A program made the translations under genes and the position numbers. The notes under the pieces are model-generated. The model did no database searches and was not told where the DNA came from. It saw nothing but the letters and a program-made list of their open reading frames with translations. Shown piece after piece: positions 1-7,110 of a stretch of 64,000 nucleotides of DNA (the first letter of the stretch is position 1; each line of letters starts with the position of its first letter). Source of the DNA: JAJVID01 sp963743425 (GTDB lineage: Bacteria; Acidobacteriota; Blastocatellia; RBC074); contig CAVUPU010000001.1 of assembly GCA_963743425.1 (NCBI GenBank), forward strand, positions 186,001 to 250,000. The letters run 5' to 3'.

Positions 1-28
1 ATATGATCCGGTGAACGGGTCTGCTTCC

Positions 29-748
29 TCAGCGATAGGTCCGCAAAGACGGGTCGTCCAGGTGCGGGATTGCGTTGAACGAATCCAGCGACATCCGGTC
101 GCGGCTGAACGTGAATTCGGTCAGCGAGCAGTTGCGCACCCTCCAGTTTATCTCTAACGCCGAACGCTCCGGCGCGTTCAAAACATTCTGCACGGCCAGC
201 CCGATCACTCCGCCCGAAGTGAAGACGGCCACGCGGCGGCCACTGCCTTCAGCCGAAATGATCCGCTTGATGGCCGCGCGAATGCGCGATTGGAACGATC
301 GCCACGATTCGACGCCTTCGACCTCGAACTCCCCGCCGAGCCAGACCGAGGTCACAGCCTCGAACATCTTCTGGAAATGGCGATTGCGCTCCGGCGCGTC
401 TCTGTTCCGCTCGAAGGCCTCGGCCAACGCCCGAAAAGCGGCGTCGCGCCCGGCCAATGAGGGGATCAGATTGTTGATGATCCCGATCGAATCGTATTCA
501 TTCAATTCCGGCAGGGTTTGAAGCTGAGGCCAGTCCAAACCCGCTTGGACGAAACCTTCTCCGGCGATTTCCGCCGTGCGCCGCTGCCGGACGAGCGCGC
601 CCGAATAGACCTCATCGAAATTCACGCCCTGCCGAATCCAGAATTTTGCGAGAACTCGCGCCTGCTCTTCGCCCAGCGGCGAAAGCCGATCGCTATCTTT
701 CTCGAACATGCGAGCCTGTCCGTGCCTGACTAAAACCATGTATCCCAT
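29..748 (-). CDS. Histidine phosphatase superfamily protein (239 aa)
   Basis: The N-terminus carries the family signature LVRHGQ, with the phosphoacceptor histidine at residue 9 in an RHG motif at residues 8-10. The overall length fits the phosphoglycerate mutase-like branch, which removes phosphate from small molecules or proteins through a phosphohistidine. The second conserved histidine usually sits in a SHGG-like motif near the C-terminus. Here that position reads FTSGGVIG, so serine replaces histidine, and activity or substrate may differ from standard members. No signal peptide is visible, so it is probably cytoplasmic. Its ATG overlaps the stop of the upstream SDR gene by one base (TAATG), which suggests translational coupling and a two-gene operon. 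The substrate cannot be deduced. Confidence 0.85.
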   Translation of the reverse strand: MGYMVLVRHGQARMFEKDSDRLSPLGEEQARVLAKFWIRQGVNFDEVYSGALVRQRRTAEIAGEGFVQAGLDWPQLQTLPELNEYDSIGIINNLIPSLAGRDAAFRALAEAFERNRDAPERNRHFQKMFEAVTSVWLGGEFEVEGVESWRSFQSRIRAAIKRIISAEGSGRRVAVFTSGGVIGLAVQNVLNAPERSALEINWRVRNCSLTEFTFSRDRMSLDSFNAIPHLDDPSLRTYR

Positions 749-1533
749 TATTCCTTCGCTGAATTGATTTGGTCCTGCAACCGCCGCATGCCGCGCAACC
801 AGCGGTCGTAATCGTTCGCCTTGCGCCGGAAATATTCGGCGACTTCCGGGTGCGGCAGGATCAGGAACTTCTCTTCGGCCAAACCCAGAACGACGGCTTC
901 GGCGGCTTCTTCCGGTTCGATCGCGCCCTCAAGCAGGAACCCGGCGGACCCGGTGAGCGCGCCGGACATCAGCAGGTTGGTTTTCACGCCTTGCGGGCAG
1001 AGGCAGGAGACTTTGATCCCGCGGTCGCCATACGTGATCGCCAGCCATTCGGCGAAGGACACGGCGGCGTGCTTCGTCACCGAGTAAGGCGCCGACCCGA
1101 TCTGCGTCAGCAAACCCGCCGCCGACGCGGTATTGAGCAGGTAGCCTGAGCCGCGTTCGAGCATCTGCGGCAGCGCGGCGCGCGCGGCGTAGATGTGCGC
1201 CATCACGTTGATTTCCCAGATGCGCTGCCAGTCTTCTTTCGAGACTTGTTCAAAGCCCGGAATGCCGCCGATGCCCGCATTCGAGCAGAAGAGGTCAATG
1301 GGGCCGAAAGCCTCGTTGGCTTTTGCGACCAGGGTTATGATGTCGGCTTCGCCGGCGACGTCGGTTTTGACGGCCAGGCCGTTGATCTCATCCGCGACTT
1401 TCCGGGCCGCGTCGAAATCGATGTCTGAAACCACGACGCCGCGCGCCCCCTCGGCCGCGAAACGTCTGCACAGCGCGCGCCCTATGCCGTTCGCGCCGCC
1501 AGTAACGACTACAACTTTGTCTTGCAAATTCAT
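748..1533 (-). CDS. Short-chain dehydrogenase/reductase (261 aa)
   Basis: Classical SDR fold. The cofactor motif TGGANGIG is at residues 11-18, NAG at 85-87, the catalytic serine lies in the NTASAAG segment near residue 137, and the YSVTK catalytic tyrosine and lysine are at 150 and 154. Family members are NAD(P)-dependent oxidoreductases of alcohols, ketones or acyl intermediates; the substrate cannot be read from sequence. An acidic residue after the second strand (SDIDF) hints at NAD rather than NADP preference, which is inference. A Shine-Dalgarno-like GGGAG lies just upstream of the ATG. The gene is first in a coupled pair with the histidine phosphatase. Its start codon and 5' leader lie inside one copy of a 66-bp direct repeat that recurs about 3 kb away. 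Confidence 0.93.
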   Translation of the reverse strand: MNLQDKVVVVTGGANGIGRALCRRFAAEGARGVVVSDIDFDAARKVADEINGLAVKTDVAGEADIITLVAKANEAFGPIDLFCSNAGIGGIPGFEQVSKEDWQRIWEINVMAHIYAARAALPQMLERGSGYLLNTASAAGLLTQIGSAPYSVTKHAAVSFAEWLAITYGDRGIKVSCLCPQGVKTNLLMSGALTGSAGFLLEGAIEPEEAAEAVVLGLAEEKFLILPHPEVAEYFRRKANDYDRWLRGMRRLQDQINSAKE

Positions 1534-1587
1534 TTTGTGCTCCCTGATGATTCGCGTGGTTTAAACCGGAGCGCAGTTTAGCCGAAG
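1522..1587. repeat. 66-bp direct repeat, left copy (possible attachment site)
   Basis: This 66-bp stretch covers the first four codons and the leader of the SDR gene. It is 60/66 identical, without gaps, to positions 4541-4606 in the same orientation. The integrase remnant begins at its inner edge, the usual arrangement of an attachment site beside an integrase gene. At this length it is far too long for an ordinary transposase target duplication. Confidence 0.75.
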
Positions 1588-1998
1588 ATGATCAGTACCG
1601 CGAGCGGTAGCGAGCGTGAATTCGTGGCAAGGGCAAGGGCAAAAACAAAGAAGTGGCGCACGATCCCTCTCAACGATGTGGCGTTCGATTTGTTGAAGGA
1701 TTTGCGCGCCAAGTGTGACGGCAAGGGCCGCGTCTTTTCGGAAAGAGGCTTGAGCGCGGAAAATGTCTGTCATCGTATCTCGAAGATTTGCGATGAGATT
1801 GGCCTGCCGCATATCACGATGCATGCGCTCCGTCATACCTTCGCCTCAACACTGGTCAGACGGGGAGATGTGAACGTGGAGCAGGTGCGAGACCTGATTT
1901 GGCATTCCGATCTGAGGATGACCCAAAGATATTCTCATCTGAATGAGAAGTCTCCGCGCAAGACGGTCAGGAAGCTGGAAAAATCGGCGGTGTCCTAA
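1588..1998 (+). pseudogene. Tyrosine recombinase (phage integrase), C-terminal fragment
   Basis: Only the C-terminal catalytic half remains (136 codons against 300-400 in intact integrases). The box II motif HALRHTFAS supplies H79 and R82, then IWHSD supplies the second histidine position, and the nucleophilic tyrosine is Y115 in QRYSH. The N-terminal arm-binding and core-binding domains and the first catalytic arginine are absent. The first dozen codons come from a REP-like repeat arm rather than from an integrase. The enzyme is therefore expected to be inactive. It lies directly inside the left 66-bp repeat and probably marks the end of an old integrative element. A strong hairpin follows the stop codon. 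Confidence 0.85.
1591..1618. repeat. REP-like palindrome, single arm
   Basis: One arm of a dispersed palindromic repeat (core ACCGCGAGCGGTAGCG). Full copies are at 47421-47503 and 59832-59915, and another single arm is at 50195-50221. The arm is fused directly to the integrase remnant and encodes the first residues of that open reading frame. Confidence 0.75.
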
Positions 1999-1999
1999 A

Positions 2000-2038
2000 C
2001 CCTGCTCTACGCGGTGAGGGCGTAGAGCAGGGCGTTTA
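2000..2038 (+). terminator. Hairpin terminator after integrase remnant
   Basis: A perfect 13-bp stem (CCCTGCTCTACGC with its complement at 2020-2032) begins one base after the integrase stop codon and is followed by CGTTTATTT. The T-tract is imperfect but the stem is strong and the position fits. Confidence 0.65.
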
Positions 2039-2144
2039 TTTGACAGAGAACAAGGAGTGACATAAAGTGTCGCATCATTACATCATTAGATGCCACAAGT
2101 TGTGACAAAATAGCCGTAAATTGCTGTAGGAAAGGATATTAGCC

Positions 2145-2300
2145 ATGACATTATCAGGAACATCATCACACAAATACAGCAAAACTCATCCGAAGATGGC
2201 TTATGTATATGAAAGGCCTTATTGGCATGAGCGAGGCGGCAAAACGCTATCAGGCTCACAACGCGTTCTAGTTCATAGTTCGAATCAATTGGCGGAGTAA
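2145..2300 (+). CDS. Small ORF upstream of the TIGR04255 gene (51 aa)
   Basis: An ATG-started 51-codon frame whose TAA stop is immediately followed by the ATG of the next gene (TAAATG). A purine-rich AGGAAAGGA lies about 8 bases before the ATG, so it has its own plausible ribosome binding site. The product is basic and rich in His, Ser and Tyr, with no membrane segment and no motif I recognise. It could be a real first gene of the island operon or a leader peptide coupling translation into the downstream gene. No homology evidence is available here. Confidence 0.4.
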   Translation: MTLSGTSSHKYSKTHPKMAYVYERPYWHERGGKTLSGSQRVLVHSSNQLAE

Positions 2301-3020
2301 ATGGACTACAGAAATCCAACTCTGACGGAGATTATTGCCGAAATACACTTGGAAGCAGGCACGCTTCCGGAAAAGAGTATCATGATGACGATTGTCCCCG
2401 CGCTTGCCGCACACGGTTTGGACGATCTAGAGTTCACGCAGTTGATCATCATCGAGAGCCAAGATCAAGCGTTGATACCGAAAATTGTGCCAAGAATTCG
2501 CTGTTGGGACAGTGAACGAATCAGGCTGGTCCAGTTTTCTCCAGATATAGTGTATGTGAACTTAATCGGTGAATATCCGGGATGGGAGAAGTTTAGAGAA
2601 CACATTCAGACATCTCTCGCATCTGTAAAAAGCGCGCTGAAGCGCGACCTTCAAATCATCCGGGTTGAGCTTCAGACGATAGATAAATGGAAAGTTGACT
2701 CTGCGGGTTTTACTATTGGCCAGTATTTAAATTGCGGCGGCAGCTTTATTCCTCGATGGTACTCTGGGGTTAACGTGTCCAGTGACATCATTTTAGGGCA
2801 GGGGTTTCATCAAAAAGATGGCTTTAATAAAAAGGTCACCGTACAGGTTCGCACCTCAGAAGCCAATGTTCAATTCTCTATCCAAATAGTCTTAGGGGTG
2901 TCCGATCGGCAAAAAGATTTTGACAAGCTGATGGAGCAACTCCACCGCGAATCTGTGCAATGCTTTGAAGAGATCATTACTGACAGAGTTCGAGTCGAAA
3001 TCATGGGAGGACAGAAATGA
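2301..3020 (+). CDS. TIGR04255 family protein (239 aa)
   Basis: The N-terminal NPTLTEIIAEI resembles the NPPI-x-E-x-x-CEIRF opening of the sporadically distributed TIGR04255 family. A central stretch containing YVNLIGEYPGW and a C-terminal ECFEEIITDRVR-type ending (here CFEEIITDRVR) also fit, as does the length of about 240 residues. The function of this family is unknown. Its patchy distribution and habitual location in accessory DNA are consistent with the setting here, inside an AT-richer island. The next gene starts inside its stop codon with a 4-base overlap (ATGA), so the two are probably translated together. No signal peptide is visible. Confidence 0.65.
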   Translation: MDYRNPTLTEIIAEIHLEAGTLPEKSIMMTIVPALAAHGLDDLEFTQLIIIESQDQALIPKIVPRIRCWDSERIRLVQFSPDIVYVNLIGEYPGWEKFREHIQTSLASVKSALKRDLQIIRVELQTIDKWKVDSAGFTIGQYLNCGGSFIPRWYSGVNVSSDIILGQGFHQKDGFNKKVTVQVRTSEANVQFSIQIVLGVSDRQKDFDKLMEQLHRESVQCFEEIITDRVRVEIMGGQK

Positions 3021-3748
3021 CTGTAGACGTGATCGAACCTAAAACTTACTTCAATTTGAAGGACTGGTTCACGGACTGGAATCTCCCAACTTTCAGAAAG
3101 TCTACGATCGTTGCCGAGACCCCCAGGTTTGAAATAGAGGATATAGATGACGACTCGGTTACTGAATTATTCCGCTCTCTCAAGATTGAAACAGAAGACG
3201 ACTCGATTACTGAATTGCGCCGCTCTCTCAAGCAAGAATTGTCGGTCAAGTCTACGAATGCTGAGCAGGTATTGCTCGCTGCGCTATTTTGGCTTGCGCT
3301 CATCTATCTATTGAAGCTTCATCAGAATAAAACCAGCGGCGCAGAAGTTTCATCCAAAGGAATTACGGCAGATACACCGCTGACTGCCGCTCCAGATGCT
3401 GTGCAAGCATTCTTTCAGCGTACAGAAAGCCGACTTTCGACTGAAACCGAAATTACTGCTCAGCGAGCGCAGAATCTTCTTCGAAGAATAAAAGAATTGG
3501 TCGTAAAAATTTGCCCGGGAAATCTACAGGGGCGAATGCTCGCTTTGGTGGATAAGGAAGACAGGTCTACAACAATTGAATGGATTCGCAATCGAAGTCG
3601 GCTGGGTTTTGTCTTGGACAATGAAAATGAATCTTCATGGTTCATCGTGTTGCCCAATGGATTGAGTAGGTCAGGCTATCTTTACGGTGATTCTGGCCTG
3701 GAATCTCTTCGCGGACTGCTTAAGGAATTTATTGCCGCAGGAGAGTAA
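3017..3748 (+). CDS. Hypothetical membrane-anchored partner of TIGR04255 (243 aa)
   Basis: No family recognised. Residues about 48-69 contain two near-identical 14-residue repeats built around DDSVTELFRSLK and DDSITELRRSLK. One hydrophobic segment (VLLAALFWLALIYLL, near residues 84-98) is probably a transmembrane helix. The C-terminal 60 residues end in a compact domain containing RSRLGFVLDNENES and SSWFIVLPNG. The layout suggests a soluble N-terminal segment, one membrane anchor and a C-terminal domain. The 4-base overlap with the upstream gene and 5-base gap to the next gene indicate one transcript. Base composition is more AT-rich than the flanking chromosome. Confidence 0.7.
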   Translation: MTVDVIEPKTYFNLKDWFTDWNLPTFRKSTIVAETPRFEIEDIDDDSVTELFRSLKIETEDDSITELRRSLKQELSVKSTNAEQVLLAALFWLALIYLLKLHQNKTSGAEVSSKGITADTPLTAAPDAVQAFFQRTESRLSTETEITAQRAQNLLRRIKELVVKICPGNLQGRMLALVDKEDRSTTIEWIRNRSRLGFVLDNENESSWFIVLPNGLSRSGYLYGDSGLESLRGLLKEFIAAGE

Positions 3749-3753
3749 TCGTT

Positions 3754-4332
3754 GTGACAGCACAAAGTGGAACTGATAAGCCATTTCCCGAAAGATGTCT
3801 TCGAGGCCTAAGCAAGGTGGAATATCTTGACAGAGATCAAGGCAGTGCCATTCCTGATATAGTATCGAAGGCATTCGAGCCGCACATTCCCACACGACAA
3901 GATCGCATTTCCAAACGTGGTAAGTCAGACCATTACGAGGCATCAGTCAACTGGGAAGACCATGCCACTAAACCTTTCCAAAAACTGTGTGAAGATGGGA
4001 AAAATGCCGGACATGGCATTGTGAGTATCCGCCGCGCAGATTTTGAGAAAGCTAAGCGTGTAAATCCGCTTGCCGCCGAAGCACTCGCCTGGGAGCGAGA
4101 TGTGATAAAGGGCAATCCATTCCATGGGAACTTGCTTTTTTCTGGAAACTTGACGAAAGCAAGGATTCGAGAGCTTGCCGCAGTTGTTGCGAGTCATGTT
4201 CGTCCCAACCTAATTCTTATCGAACCAGGAAATTACGAAACCGAACTCGCCGCCCGCGCCGCTGGCCAGTCGAACCATCCTGGCTTTTGTCGGCGTGTCC
4301 TTACCCGCGTGCTCGATTGGTTCAGATCATAG
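3754..4332 (+). CDS. Hypothetical protein, third gene of the island operon (192 aa)
   Basis: Starts with GTG, chosen because CAGGAGAG lies about 9 bases upstream and the previous gene stops 5 bases before. The product is soluble, basic and moderately Pro/Arg-rich, with no signal peptide or membrane helix. The central part (WEDHATKPFQKLCEDGK) and the C-terminal FCRRVLTRVLDWFRS do not match any family I can name. It belongs to the same AT-richer operon as the TIGR04255 gene, and the three probably act together; what they do is unknown. Confidence 0.65.
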   Translation: MTAQSGTDKPFPERCLRGLSKVEYLDRDQGSAIPDIVSKAFEPHIPTRQDRISKRGKSDHYEASVNWEDHATKPFQKLCEDGKNAGHGIVSIRRADFEKAKRVNPLAAEALAWERDVIKGNPFHGNLLFSGNLTKARIRELAAVVASHVRPNLILIEPGNYETELAARAAGQSNHPGFCRRVLTRVLDWFRS

Positions 4333-4540
4333 AATGAACTCTATACGCGATGCGGCCGCCGTCACGTTGGCATCTCTTTCCTAGCCTGGCCTTCGCCGCT
4401 TTAAAATCCACTTGGAGGGCTTTTTTGGCCACAGTGATGACACAATTACGGAACAAGCTGGATGAGACATGATGCTTAGACTGTGTAAGTCATTGACGGG
4501 TGCTAGGATGCTGAGATGCGGATTGTCTGTTGACTTCGTA
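4333..4540. other. Gene-free end of the island
   Basis: About 200 bases with no convincing gene between the third island gene and the right 66-bp repeat. On the minus strand the repeat would restart the SDR reading frame with the same first four codons, then run into unrelated sequence and stop after 18 codons. Confidence 0.5.
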
Positions 4541-4606
4541 TTGCAAATTCATTGTGTGATCCCTGATGATTCGCGTGATTTAAATCGGAGCGCTGTCTAG
4601 CCGAAG
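4541..4606. repeat. 66-bp direct repeat, right copy
   Basis: Direct counterpart of 1522-1587 with 60/66 matches and no gaps. Together the two copies bracket the integrase fragment and the TIGR04255 operon. The first four codons and leader of the SDR gene are reproduced here without the rest of that gene. Confidence 0.75.
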
Positions 4607-4639
4607 CCGCGCAAATTTCAGAAGGGAGATAAGACACTA

Positions 4640-5272
4640 ATGAGGCGAATGCGACGGATTCCAGCGGATTTCTTCAGCTTGTTATTTATTCTGACAGTGT
4701 CTGTTCAAATTATGACTGCGCAGAGCAATTCTCAAACACAATCAAAACCACGAGCCCGCAATCTTGGTATCCCGTTCGATGGAACGCCGGGCGATCTCAA
4801 CGCGATAACTGACGTCAAAGGCGTCGAGGTTGGTCACACAACGCTGATCTCCGGCGAAGGCAAATTGCAGGTCGGGATCGGCCCCGTGCGCACGGGTGTT
4901 ACGGCGATCCACCCGCGCGGCAAAGCGTCGAACGACCCGGTCTTCGCCGGCTGGTTTTCGCTCAACGGCAACGGCGAGATGACCGGCACGACGTGGATCG
5001 AAGAGTCGGGTTTTCTGGAAGGGCCGGTGATGATCACAAACACTTCGAGCGTGGGCGTAGTGCGCGACGCCGTGCTCGCCTGGCAGTTAAAACAGTTCGG
5101 CAAGACGATGCAGCCCCGGGGATTGCCCGTCGTCGCTGAGACCTACGACGGCTGGCTCAACGACATCAGTGGATTTCATGTAAAGCAACAACACGTCTTC
5201 GACGCGCTGCCGCACGACCGCGTGCGGGAGGTTTTGAAGAAATACAACCGGCTGGTCGAAGCGAAGAAATAA
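4640..5272 (+). pseudogene. P1 family peptidase (DmpA-type), internally deleted
   Basis: An N-terminal signal peptide (FFSLLFILTVSVQIMTAQS) is followed by the conserved opening of P1/DmpA aminopeptidases: LGIPFDGTPGDLNAITDVKG, VGHTT, the GVTAIHPRG region and the ETYDGWLNDI stretch. Intact members are about 370-420 residues and self-cleave before a nucleophilic serine in the second half. Here the frame jumps from GFHVKQQHVF straight to the extreme C-terminal family ending ALPHDRVREVLKKYNRL. Roughly 180-200 residues, including the GNVGGGTG region and the nucleophile, are missing without loss of frame. The product (210 aa) should be catalytically dead. AGGGAGAT precedes the ATG. Confidence 0.8.
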
Positions 5273-5318
5273 CTCAAATGCTCAGCCTCGAGAGAGAGAA
5301 ATATAAGGAGAACAAATC

Positions 5319-6206
5319 ATGGCGGCGAAATTTGTCAGCATTTCGATGGAGGACGGAAGATTTTTTGCCAGGGTTGATAACGGACCGAAATTTTTCGTCG
5401 GCAAGAAAGTCCGTTTTATGGGTATGAGCGGTTTGGCGAACGCCAGCGCCTCGGCCAACACGCCGATTTACGACCCGGCGACATACCGGGCCGCGCATGG
5501 CTTCTGGGCCGATTTCATCTTCCCGACGGTGAAAAGCGAAAGCAGAGGGATTTTTCATTCCCTCAACACCTACGATCGCGCCCGCTTCACGTTTACCTTC
5601 TTGCAATACGCGGCGCATGTGCCCAATGGTGATTTCGTGAAATTCTTTCGACGGTTGCTGGCGCTCGACGCCGGCCCGGAATACTTTCCGGACCTGGTGA
5701 TCAAAGACGGCGCGGTTTGCCGCTTGACCGATGCTGGAGCTGTGAAGCTTGAAACTCCTGAGACTACCGAGCCGCTGATGAAATACCTCAACCCCAGCGT
5801 CAACGAGGTCGAAGAGATCGAAGCCATCAACGCAGCGAAATTCATACACTGGTGCGACAACGATCCGCAGCATCAGGCGCTTCAGGTCGCCGTCGGGATA
5901 GAGCATCTGCGGGAAGCGATGAAAGGTTACGCGCAGAGATATTCGCTCGACGGGCGCAGCGACAAGGTCTGTCTGGTGATAGCCGACATCAGGCATCAGG
6001 GGCGCGGCAGAAGCTCCCAGATCCTCCACGCGCTCAACACCAACGGCGATGACGAGAAAGCCTTTAAAAATCTGCTGGAGATCGGCAAAGAGCTTTACGC
6101 CGGACGCATCGCCACGCTCAAAAGCGAGACCGGCAAACTGGTGGCTGCGGGAATCCTGGGGCAGCGCAAATACAGCGCGCAGCAGGGCGATTTTGTTCTG
6201 GCCTGA
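5319..6206 (+). CDS. Conserved hypothetical protein (295 aa)
   Basis: ATG preceded by TATAAGGAGAAC, a good ribosome binding site. No signal peptide or membrane helix. The region containing FHSLNTYDRARFTFTFLQYA and PNGDFVKFFRRLLALD, followed by EYFPDL, looks like a conserved globular core. A second block near residues 175-215 contains KFIHWCDNDPQHQALQVAVG. I cannot assign a family. The C-terminal part (GRGRSSQILHALNTNGDDEK) is helical and charged. A long frame on the opposite strand across this gene is a shadow. It is followed after 21 bases by the methyltransferase gene, so the two may be co-transcribed. Confidence 0.75.
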   Translation: MAAKFVSISMEDGRFFARVDNGPKFFVGKKVRFMGMSGLANASASANTPIYDPATYRAAHGFWADFIFPTVKSESRGIFHSLNTYDRARFTFTFLQYAAHVPNGDFVKFFRRLLALDAGPEYFPDLVIKDGAVCRLTDAGAVKLETPETTEPLMKYLNPSVNEVEEIEAINAAKFIHWCDNDPQHQALQVAVGIEHLREAMKGYAQRYSLDGRSDKVCLVIADIRHQGRGRSSQILHALNTNGDDEKAFKNLLEIGKELYAGRIATLKSETGKLVAAGILGQRKYSAQQGDFVLA

Positions 6207-6227
6207 TTCCTCGGTAAACTCTCGACG

Positions 6228-6968
6228 ATGTCGCCGGAAAAAATCTACTCTGAATACGACCACTTCGCGTGGTTCTACAACAAATACTGGGGCGAGGAAT
6301 ACAGCCGCCCCGCGCTGGCCATCTTCAACATCCTCCTCTTTCCACACCTCCCGGACAGCGGCCGCATTCTCGATCTGTGCTGCGGCGCGGGGCAGATTGC
6401 GAAAGGACTGACTGAGCGGGGTTACCGGGTCACCGGCGTTGACGGTTCTGAGGCGATGTTGAGATTCGCCCGCGAAAACGCGCCAGGCGTCGAATTCATT
6501 CGAGCAGACGCGCGTGATTTCCATCTGCCTGATAAATTCCATGCCGTCATCTCGGCCTTCGACAGCCTCAATCACGTTATGGAGCTTGAAGAATTGAAGA
6601 TGGCCTTCCGCAATGTTTACACGGCGATGGAGGATGGCGGCTTATTTCTCTTCGATCTGAATCTGGAAGACGAATCGGAGATGTTGGGCAATTCGCTGGA
6701 GATGGTCGAGGACGACCACGTCTGCGTGGTGCGCGCGAGTTACAAACCCGAAGAGCAATTGAAGCGTTACGATGTGACGATGTTCAGGCTGGAAAACGCG
6801 TCCTGGCTGCGTTCCGATCTGACCCTGTTCCAGCGTTATTACGCCCCGGACGACGTGACCGCCGCCCTGGCCGAATGCGGTTTCAGCCGCGTCAAGACTT
6901 ACGACGCGCGGCGCGAGTTCGGCTTCACGATCAGCGACGGCAGGATGTTCTATCTTGCAAGGAAGTGA
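6228..6968 (+). CDS. Class I SAM-dependent methyltransferase (246 aa)
   Basis: Motif I is ILDLCCGAGQIAKGL near residue 45, followed by the acidic ribose-binding residue in VTGVDGSEAML and the motif II/III region FIRADARDF and AVISAFDSLNHV. This is a Rossmann methyltransferase of the type that modifies small molecules. Acceptor specificity is not visible; the C-terminal half, which carries it, has no named motif. There is no membrane segment, so it is probably cytoplasmic. It lies 21 bases after the unknown gene 5319-6206 on the same strand, and about 140 bases before the secreted CHAT protein. Confidence 0.9.
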   Translation: MSPEKIYSEYDHFAWFYNKYWGEEYSRPALAIFNILLFPHLPDSGRILDLCCGAGQIAKGLTERGYRVTGVDGSEAMLRFARENAPGVEFIRADARDFHLPDKFHAVISAFDSLNHVMELEELKMAFRNVYTAMEDGGLFLFDLNLEDESEMLGNSLEMVEDDHVCVVRASYKPEEQLKRYDVTMFRLENASWLRSDLTLFQRYYAPDDVTAALAECGFSRVKTYDARREFGFTISDGRMFYLARK

Positions 6969-7110
6969 TCTGCTTTCAAATCACGAAAAAAACCGCAGCC
7001 TCCTTCCCGGCGCTGATCAATATGCTTCCTCCTCGAAGTTACACAAAGGTACAATAGCCACGATTTTTTGCCCTAAACATCCGTTACCGACCACCGAAGG
7101 ATGCGCCTGT

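Noticed and set aside
1522..1587. 66-bp repeat as a transposase target-site duplication
   Set aside because: Too long and too diverged (six differences); an attachment-site pair next to an integrase remnant fits better.
5274..6575. 433-codon minus-strand frame over the unknown gene 5319-6206
   Set aside because: The plus-strand frame has a good ribosome binding site and protein-like composition; the minus frame also runs into the methyltransferase gene.
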